Source: UBA11865 sp035686605
GTDB lineage: Bacteria > Chloroflexota > Anaerolineae > Promineifilales > Promineifilaceae
Direction: 5' to 3'
NCBI GenBank assembly: GCA_035686605.1
Contig: DASRZI010000237.1
Location: 1 to 11,138, forward strand
DNA length: 11,138 nucleotides
Below the pieces are notes generated by a model. The model was not told where the DNA came from and did not search any database. It saw only the letters and a program-made list of their open reading frames with translations. A program made the position numbers and the translations under genes. Shown here piece by piece: positions 6,828-11,138 of the stretch (position 1 is the first letter of the stretch; each line of letters starts with the position of its first letter).

Positions 6828-7610
6828 ATGGATCTCTTAACGTCAGTCTTTCCAATAACCTGCGTCGTCGGCATCGGACTCTTAATTCTAATGGCGGCGT
6901 CGATTAAAATCGTTCAAGAATACGAACGAGGAGTTATCTTTCGCCTTGGTCGAGTGCAAGGACCGAAGGGACCAGGCCTTTTCTTCATCATCCCGATAAT
7001 CGACAAGATGGTGAAAGTCGATTTACGGACAGTGACACTGGACGTTCCGACGCAGGAGGCGATTACTTCTGACAACGTCACGGTACGTGTCAACGCGGTG
7101 GCTTATTTTCGAGTCGTAGATCCCGTGGCGGCTATCATCAAGATTGAAGATTACACTCGAGCCACCTGGCAAATAGCCCAGACAACCCTGCGAAATGTGA
7201 TCGGACAATCAGAGATGGATCAACTGCTGCAGGAACGCGAGCAGCTAAATGAGAGACTGCAGGCCATCATCGACGATGCAACTGAACCATGGGGCGTCAA
7301 GGTCGGAATTGTCGAGGTCAAGGACGTCGAACTCAGCCCCAATATGGTTCGGGCAATGGCTAAGCAAGCCGAAGCAGAGCGTGAACGCCGGGCAAAAGTC
7401 ATCCATGCCGAAGGTGAGATGGAAGCTTCAGCTCAACTTTCCAGAGCTGCGAAAGTAATGGCCGAAGAGCCTGGAGCAATGACCTTGCGCTATCTTCAGA
7501 CACTGCTTCAAATCGGCGTTGAGAACAATACGACGATAATATTCCCCGTACCAATCGATCTGTTTGAAGCCTTTAGGCAATCTGTTTCAGGCGAAGAATC
7601 GGAAAGCTAG
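6828..7610 (+). CDS. Slipin (stomatin-like SPFH/band 7 membrane protein)
   Basis: Protein of 260 residues with one N-terminal hydrophobic segment (about 7-27), then the SPFH/band 7 domain. Landmarks are KIVQEYERGVIFRLGRV, GPGLFFIIPIIDK, VDLRTVTLDVPTQEAITSDN, VNAVAYFRVVDP, TLRNVIGQSEMDQLL, WGVKVGIVEVKDVELS and the coiled-coil AEAERERRAKVIHAEGE. The C-terminal NNTTIIFPVPIDLFEAF helix is also typical. Slipins oligomerise on the cytoplasmic membrane and organise membrane microdomains and protease activity. Many bacterial slipins are encoded beside NfeD, but no NfeD gene is adjacent here; the neighbours are a DMT transporter and a secreted M28 peptidase. The ATG has GGAG about 10 nt upstream and a promoter-like TATAAT further up, so the gene may be its own unit. 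Confidence 0.95.
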   Translation: MDLLTSVFPITCVVGIGLLILMAASIKIVQEYERGVIFRLGRVQGPKGPGLFFIIPIIDKMVKVDLRTVTLDVPTQEAITSDNVTVRVNAVAYFRVVDPVAAIIKIEDYTRATWQIAQTTLRNVIGQSEMDQLLQEREQLNERLQAIIDDATEPWGVKVGIVEVKDVELSPNMVRAMAKQAEAERERRAKVIHAEGEMEASAQLSRAAKVMAEEPGAMTLRYLQTLLQIGVENNTTIIFPVPIDLFEAFRQSVSGEESES

Positions 7611-7716
7611 CTCTGATCAACGCCTGGCAACCGGCCTTCAATTAGAAGATAGACAAAGATTGCTCGAACCCTTAATTCGCGCATAGACTCAGAACACAAC
7701 TTAGCTCGAAGTTAAA

Positions 7717-9069
7717 GTGAAATTTTCAAAGATCATCCTTTTGTTCGGCATGCTCGCAGCTGCTATTCTTACCAGCTGCTCTCTCCTGGAACCTCCAGAA
7801 GAACCGGTCATTCCACCGCCTCCGACTTCTGCCCCATCTCTGAGCTTCAACGATATACAGCTTGTCACCAACCCGACGAGTTCGATTACGCCAGGCGCCG
7901 ATCCCGATATTTCGGCTCTCATCAACGCCGTTTCGTCGCAGCAGCTGCTGGCCTATGTGCAGACCCTAGAGAATTTTGGAACCAGGAACACCTTCAGCAC
8001 AACCCAGCGAGATGGTTATGGTATTGGTGGGGCATCAAGATGGATTTTCGAAGAGCTCGAGCGAGTAGGGGGTGATTCTCTCGAGGTGGTCTACGAAGAT
8101 TTCCAGGCAAATATCAGCGGCCTTTCGACGAACCAGCGAAACATCATCGCCACCCTTCCGGGGTCAAGCGAACACGCCGGCAAGATCGTTCTGATGGCCC
8201 ATTATGACTCCCGCAGCATTGATCCCAATGATGGCACCAGTCTCGCCCCTGGGGCTAATGACAATGGCTCCGGTGTGGCTTTGTTAATCGAGCTAGCTAG
8301 ATTGCTTAGCTCGCGCCAGTGGAATCAGACCATTGTTTTCGCCAGTTTCGCCGCAGAAGAGCAGGGGACTTTCGGCAGCAGACACTTTGTCCAGAATTAT
8401 ATGCTTGGCGGCGAAGTTATTGACGCGGCAATCGACAACGACATCGTGGGAGGTCGTCTTGGCATACCGCAGTCGATTCGCGTGTTTTCTCCTGGTCCAG
8501 ACATCCACAACTCCCGCCAACTAGCCCGCTATATGGATCTGGTGGGCGGTCTTTACCTTCCAACATTCAGGGTAGATTTGATCGATAGCCTGGATAGAGA
8601 AGGACGATGGGGAGATCACAGAGAATTTATAAACGCTGGCATACCCGCTGTAAGGCTCACCGAGTCGGAAGAGGATCGAGAAAACCAGCACAACGGCCAT
8701 GATACCAGTGATCAAATTGACCTTGACTATTTACGCCAGGTAACCCAGCTAAATCTTGCCATCGTGGCAAACCTGGCAGGAGCTCCTCCGCCTCCAGAGG
8801 TGCCAACGATCGCCCCTATGGCCGATGCTGGTGCCTATATTCTCTCGTGGCTTCCAGATCCTCGCGCCGCTGGATATGTTATCTCTTTTCGCCCAATTAA
8901 CTCATCTGAGTATGCTCCATTTCAATATCTTTCTGCAGCAGATGCGGGAAATGTCGCCTTGACTGACCTGGATCCCGAAATGACCTATGCCGTCAGCCTG
9001 GCAGCGATCGACGCTGGCGGGCGAATCAGCGGCTTTTCACCTGAAGTGCTCACCGCACCTATTCAGTAG
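7717..9069 (+). CDS. M28-family zinc metallopeptidase lipoprotein with FN3-like C-terminal domain
   Basis: Protein of 450 residues. A lipoprotein signal peptide ends in LTS|C with C21 as the lipidated cysteine. A proline-rich tether (about 25-40) follows, then an M28 aminopeptidase-type domain at about 65-355. The predicted two-zinc site is H162 (MAHYDS), D182 (GANDNGSG), E214 with E215 (FAAEEQG; one ligand, one general base), D242 (IDNDIVGG) and H325 in HNGHDTSD, where the H-x3-D-T spacing fits known M28 enzymes. Residues about 360-448 look like a single fibronectin type III domain (ILSWLPDPRAAGYVISFRP, YAVSLAAID). It should be anchored outside the cytoplasmic membrane and trim peptides for nutrition or act on cell-surface proteins. 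The GTG start at 7717 gives the expected signal peptide but has no clear Shine-Dalgarno. It begins 106 bp after the slipin. Substrate is not predictable. Confidence 0.92.
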   Translation: MKFSKIILLFGMLAAAILTSCSLLEPPEEPVIPPPPTSAPSLSFNDIQLVTNPTSSITPGADPDISALINAVSSQQLLAYVQTLENFGTRNTFSTTQRDGYGIGGASRWIFEELERVGGDSLEVVYEDFQANISGLSTNQRNIIATLPGSSEHAGKIVLMAHYDSRSIDPNDGTSLAPGANDNGSGVALLIELARLLSSRQWNQTIVFASFAAEEQGTFGSRHFVQNYMLGGEVIDAAIDNDIVGGRLGIPQSIRVFSPGPDIHNSRQLARYMDLVGGLYLPTFRVDLIDSLDREGRWGDHREFINAGIPAVRLTESEEDRENQHNGHDTSDQIDLDYLRQVTQLNLAIVANLAGAPPPPEVPTIAPMADAGAYILSWLPDPRAAGYVISFRPINSSEYAPFQYLSAADAGNVALTDLDPEMTYAVSLAAIDAGGRISGFSPEVLTAPIQ

Positions 9070-9126
9070 ATCATCTAGCTAATTGGGGGTCGCGCCAGAT
9101 GCCGCCTATCTCTAATAGGGGGGACC

Positions 9127-9309
9127 ATGGACAGCAGGCGACTCGGCAATTCTCAGCAATCCTTGGTTGACTATCATGAAGATGTCGCTGCCCAGGTAAA
9201 TTATCGCGCCTGGCCAATGTCGCCGCGCTAGATTCCATCATACATCACAGGTCGCATCCGAATATTCGAAAAGTTTGGCGAGGATGGTCCGATTTATTAC
9301 AAGGTGTAA
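9127..9309 (+). pseudogene. Small open frame interrupted by a TAG (possible remnant gene, or chance)
   Basis: An ATG at 9127 is preceded by a G-rich Shine-Dalgarno-like run (AGGGGGG, about 3 nt away). It opens a 34-codon frame ending in TAG at 9229-9231. The same frame continues without further stops for 25 codons to TAA at 9307-9309, with protein-like text (IRIFEKFGEDGPIYYKV). The end overlaps the last bases of the UPF0173 gene on the opposite strand. Nothing recognisable is encoded. One stop in about 77 open codons is not statistically striking, so this is a low-confidence call. It occupies most of the 227-bp gap between two convergent genes. Confidence 0.2.
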
Positions 9310-9980
9310 GATTCGTCGACCTTCAGCACCACCGCGGCCGTGTCGGTTTCGGATTGCACCCTATGAGCCCAGACTGCAACATCCTGCTCGATTGGCGCCC
9401 ATGTATTGTAATGATAGGGGATGACCGCCCTGGCGTTTAGGAATTTTACCGCTTGGAGAGCATCATCGGGGCCCATGGTGTAATTATCGCCTATGGGTAT
9501 GATGGCCAGATCTAGCCCTGCCTGGCCTATCAGCTGCATATCTGAGAATAAGGCTGTGTCCCCGGCAATATAGATCTTCTTGTCCTCCAAGGTGAGAAGG
9601 AATCCTGCCGGCATGCCGCCGTAGGCTCCATCGGGTAGGCCGGACCCGTGAAAAGCTACGGTTAGCTTGACATGACCAAAGGGGTGCTGGTAGCCGCCAC
9701 CAATATGCTGGGCATGAACTTTCTCGTGGCCATGGGAGGCGATCCAACTGCATATCTCGAAGTTTGATATCACCATTGAATCGCAGCGCTTGGCAATAGA
9801 CAGGGCATCGCCGACATGATCGCCATGACCATGGGTGATCAGAATGTAATCCGCCGCAGTTTCGCCAGCTTCAATGTTGCAGATGGGATTGTCTGTAAAG
9901 AAAGGGTCAATCAAAACCTTGGTCCCGCTAACATCCAGCGAGAGGGTCGCATGCCCGTGCCAGGAAACGGTAACAGTCAT
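9297..9980 (-). CDS. Metal-dependent hydrolase, UPF0173 (metallo-beta-lactamase superfamily)
   Basis: Protein of 227 residues, the usual length of the UPF0173 family. The superfamily zinc motif is intact as H50-G-H52-G-D54-H55 (THGHGDH). Further likely ligands are H111 (AFHGSG), D141 (IAGDTALF) and H190 (IPYHYNTW). The opening VSWHGHATLSLD and the IDPFFTDNP loop are family hallmarks. The biochemical role of UPF0173 proteins is not established; they are expected to be cytosolic hydrolases, and resemblance to UlaG-like lactonases is only structural. The frame is open upstream to 10055, but ATG 9978-9980 is preceded by AAGGAG with a 7-nt spacer, which decides the start. A sigma70-type promoter sits about 85 bp upstream, so the gene is probably transcribed on its own rather than by read-through from the transglycosylase gene. 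Confidence 0.93.
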   Translation of the reverse strand: MTVTVSWHGHATLSLDVSGTKVLIDPFFTDNPICNIEAGETAADYILITHGHGDHVGDALSIAKRCDSMVISNFEICSWIASHGHEKVHAQHIGGGYQHPFGHVKLTVAFHGSGLPDGAYGGMPAGFLLTLEDKKIYIAGDTALFSDMQLIGQAGLDLAIIPIGDNYTMGPDDALQAVKFLNARAVIPYHYNTWAPIEQDVAVWAHRVQSETDTAAVVLKVDESYTL

Positions 9981-9987
9981 GAAAATT

Positions 9988-9993
9988 CTCCTT
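9988..9993 (-). promoter_or_regulatory. Ribosome binding site fixing the UPF0173 start
   Basis: AAGGAG on the minus strand lies 7 nt before the ATG at 9978-9980. The longer in-frame start at 10055 has nothing comparable and would prepend 25 residues foreign to the family. Confidence 0.8.
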
Positions 9994-10062
9994 GTACGCG
10001 ATTTTGAAGTTACTAGCTTCTTTGGGGAAGGGTCTGATCCATCCACGACCCACACCTGGCAC

Positions 10063-10092
10063 AGTATAGCCCGGGGATCTTGGCATGGTCAA
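10063..10092 (-). promoter_or_regulatory. Predicted sigma70-type promoter of the UPF0173 gene
   Basis: Read on the minus strand, TTGACC (10087-10092) and TATACT (10063-10068) are 18 bp apart, with 4/6 and 5/6 matches to consensus. Transcription would begin near 10056, leaving a leader of about 75 nt that ends in a strong ribosome binding site. It is the best-formed promoter in the window. Confidence 0.6.
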
Positions 10093-10095
10093 ACA

Positions 10096-10122
10096 GATGG
10101 AAGGCCATTGATGGAAGGCCAT
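10096..10122. repeat. Tandem 14-bp palindromic repeat upstream of the UPF0173 promoter (candidate operator)
   Basis: GATGGAAGGCCAT occurs at 10096-10108 and again at 10110-10122, a 14-bp period. Each copy contains the dyad ATGG-4-CCAT. The block begins 4 bp upstream of the -35 box of the minus-strand promoter. That spans about 40 to 66 bp before the predicted transcription start, a usual place for a transcription factor. No regulator gene is adjacent. Confidence 0.5.
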
Positions 10123-10139
10123 CTACGATCGGCCGCTCA

Positions 10140-10166
10140 GAGCGCCCACCTTGTTGGCGAGCGCTC
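10140..10166. other. Imperfect hairpin downstream of the transglycosylase gene
   Basis: GAGCGC (10140-10145) pairs perfectly with GCGCTC (10161-10166), with a possible inner CCA/TGG pairing. It lies 50-76 bp past the transglycosylase stop on the minus strand. No T-run follows on either strand, so it does not qualify as a classic intrinsic terminator; it may be a 3'-end hairpin. Confidence 0.3.
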
Positions 10167-10215
10167 CGAAACCGCGTGTAGAGGGGTAGAGGAAATAGAG
10201 GGATATTGTGGGGGG

Positions 10216-11016
10216 CTAGATACCTAGCCGGGTTGCTGCCTGGCGGCACAAGCTGGCTCCACCCGCTTGCAGCCACTGCTCCAGGGTAGGGCTTTTGTCC
10301 AAATTGGATTGAATATCGCCATATAGTCCAGTCGTCCAGATGTAATAGCGCTGCGTCTCATGAGCCCAGTTATCCCAGCTGCTTCCAGCGGCGACATGAC
10401 CGCCATTGTATCCGGCATAAGAGAGGCCTATATCGCCACCAGTCTGCGCAAGCCGGTCCACGAAATAGCGGACACCCCGCCTGGCATTCGTATCGGGATC
10501 AAGGCTATCCTCACCATCGACGAAATGGAAAGGCATCACCTGGAACAATCCTTGGGCGCCGGCGACGGAAACCGCCTGGGGATCTCCGCACGATTCTACC
10601 TGCATGATGATGGCCACTAGGTTCGGATCGAGGTCATATTCAGCAGCCCAGGTCAGGATATCCTGCTCCCAGTACCGGACTTCATCTGTGAAGACTGGGG
10701 ATATGCCGCCCTGGATCGGTGCTGCTGAAGTTTCGTCGCCAGGCGTATCTTCAAGACCTACCAGGACCTCCGAGGTTTGATTCTGTTCGTCCCCGGTAAT
10801 GCCATCACCCACGCTTCCAGCTTCACTTTTTGGCTGAACGGCCATGAGCAGGAAGAGAACAGTAAACGCTGAAGCTAACATCAGGAGCATCCTAAAGTTG
10901 ACGCTCACGATCACTTTTCTTTCAATCATGCTGACTCCTTTGGTCTGGAATTCACTGTTATTGACTCGGTTGGTCTCATAGCGCCCCTGGCGTTTAGAAC
11001 TCGCAAAGTTAGCCAT
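10216..11016 (-). CDS. Membrane-tethered SLT-type lytic transglycosylase (GH23-like)
   Basis: Protein of 266 residues with one hydrophobic segment at about 42-60 (signal anchor or signal peptide), an acidic linker (about 62-108) and an SLT/GH23-like domain (about 114-225). Catalytic E141 lies in MQVESCGDP, followed by AGAQGLFQVMP (153-162) and YAGYNGG (200-206), the three landmarks of the fold. Such enzymes cleave the peptidoglycan glycan strand to 1,6-anhydro ends during wall growth, so action outside the membrane is expected. A C-terminal tail (LEQWLQAGGASLCRQA) has no known role; C253 and C143 could pair if exported. Two starts have strong Shine-Dalgarno sites: ATG at 11014-11016 (used here) and ATG at 10927-10929, which gives 237 residues and a more typical signal peptide. 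The gene is isolated, with 235 bp to the next gene. Confidence 0.88.
   Translation of the reverse strand: MANFASSKRQGRYETNRVNNSEFQTKGVSMIERKVIVSVNFRMLLMLASAFTVLFLLMAVQPKSEAGSVGDGITGDEQNQTSEVLVGLEDTPGDETSAAPIQGGISPVFTDEVRYWEQDILTWAAEYDLDPNLVAIIMQVESCGDPQAVSVAGAQGLFQVMPFHFVDGEDSLDPDTNARRGVRYFVDRLAQTGGDIGLSYAGYNGGHVAAGSSWDNWAHETQRYYIWTTGLYGDIQSNLDKSPTLEQWLQAGGASLCRQAATRLGI
10935..10941 (-). promoter_or_regulatory. Second, internal ribosome binding site of the transglycosylase gene
   Basis: AAAGGAG on the minus strand lies 5 nt before an in-frame ATG (10927-10929), thirty codons into the longer frame. It is as good as the upstream site at 11023-11027, so the true start, or use of both, cannot be settled by eye. 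Confidence 0.6.
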
Positions 11017-11022
11017 GAAGAT

Positions 11023-11027
11023 CTCCT
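11023..11027 (-). promoter_or_regulatory. Upstream ribosome binding site of the transglycosylase gene
   Basis: AGGAG on the minus strand lies 6 nt before the ATG at 11014-11016 and supports the longer reading. The remaining sequence to the window end (to 11138) shows no gene and no clear promoter for it. Confidence 0.6.
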
Positions 11028-11138
11028 AACGCTGGGCGCCATGATTACGGCTGCGAGCTTGAACGCCATTCGCCGCCGGTTGGCGCGGATAAGTGGAAAC
11101 TGGTTTTGACGATCTTCTGAATGTTCCCCTGTTCTTGC

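Noticed and set aside
9874..10276. Open frames on both strands across the gap between the transglycosylase and UPF0173 genes (9874-10227 plus, 10013-10276 minus)
   Set aside because: They overlap well-supported genes, the encoded text has no protein-like character, no good ribosome binding site precedes them, and the promoter and operator-like repeat explain the gap better.
1..11138. tRNA, rRNA, transposase, integrase, attachment site, toxin-antitoxin or phage-defence genes
   Set aside because: I looked on both strands and saw no T-loop-like tRNA block, terminal inverted repeats, recombinase motifs or defence protein families; every long frame is assigned to a housekeeping or metabolic family.

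Overview
This is ordinary-looking bacterial chromosome of middling GC content, densely packed with housekeeping and accessory metabolic genes. There is no sign of phage, plasmid, insertion sequence, CRISPR array or RNA gene. The gene mix is a NudC-type Nudix end, a UbiA prenyltransferase, a cyclophilin with an N-terminal lead-in, an Eis-like acetyltransferase, a slipin, an M28 lipoprotein peptidase, a UPF0173 hydrolase and a membrane-tethered lytic transglycosylase. Together with the style of the proteins this suggests an environmental Chloroflexota bacterium (Anaerolineae or Caldilineae-like). That assignment is an inference from general resemblance; no single marker in the window proves it.

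Layout. Positions 1-234 hold the 3' end of a NudC-type NAD(H) pyrophosphatase (plus strand). It converges on a minus-strand pair, a two-helix membrane-anchored methyltransferase (1352-2131) followed by a UbiA prenyltransferase (263-1132). The pair could act in quinone biosynthesis. A short 89-bp divergent region, with -10 elements for both strands lying on top of each other, separates the methyltransferase from a rightward series: Nudix hydrolase (2221-2721), cyclophilin (2867-3349), GNAT acetyltransferase with an SCP2-like tail (3373-4719), MmuM-type homocysteine S-methyltransferase (4765-5718), EamA/DMT transporter (5804-6703), slipin/stomatin (6828-7610) and an M28 peptidase lipoprotein with a C-terminal fibronectin-III-like domain (7717-9069). 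The last two genes are again on the minus strand: a UPF0173 metallo-hydrolase (9297-9980) and an SLT-type lytic transglycosylase (10216-11016).

How they work together. Only two adjacencies look functional: UbiA with the methyltransferase, and the 23-bp-spaced cyclophilin-acetyltransferase pair. The other rightward genes are separated by roughly 45 to 145 bp, and internal promoter-like elements are visible before the cyclophilin and slipin genes, so this is probably a run of small transcription units. The peptidase and the transglycosylase are both predicted to act outside the cytoplasmic membrane.

Most worth a second look: the overlapping divergent -10 elements at about 2140-2147, which predict a leaderless methyltransferase mRNA; a good sigma70-like promoter with a tandem palindromic 14-bp repeat just upstream of its -35 box ahead of the UPF0173 gene; a 15-bp tandem repeat that stays in frame with a possible N-terminal extension of UbiA; two strong ribosome binding sites for the transglycosylase; and a small open frame at 9127-9309 interrupted by one TAG. 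I found no convincing undescribed multi-gene system.
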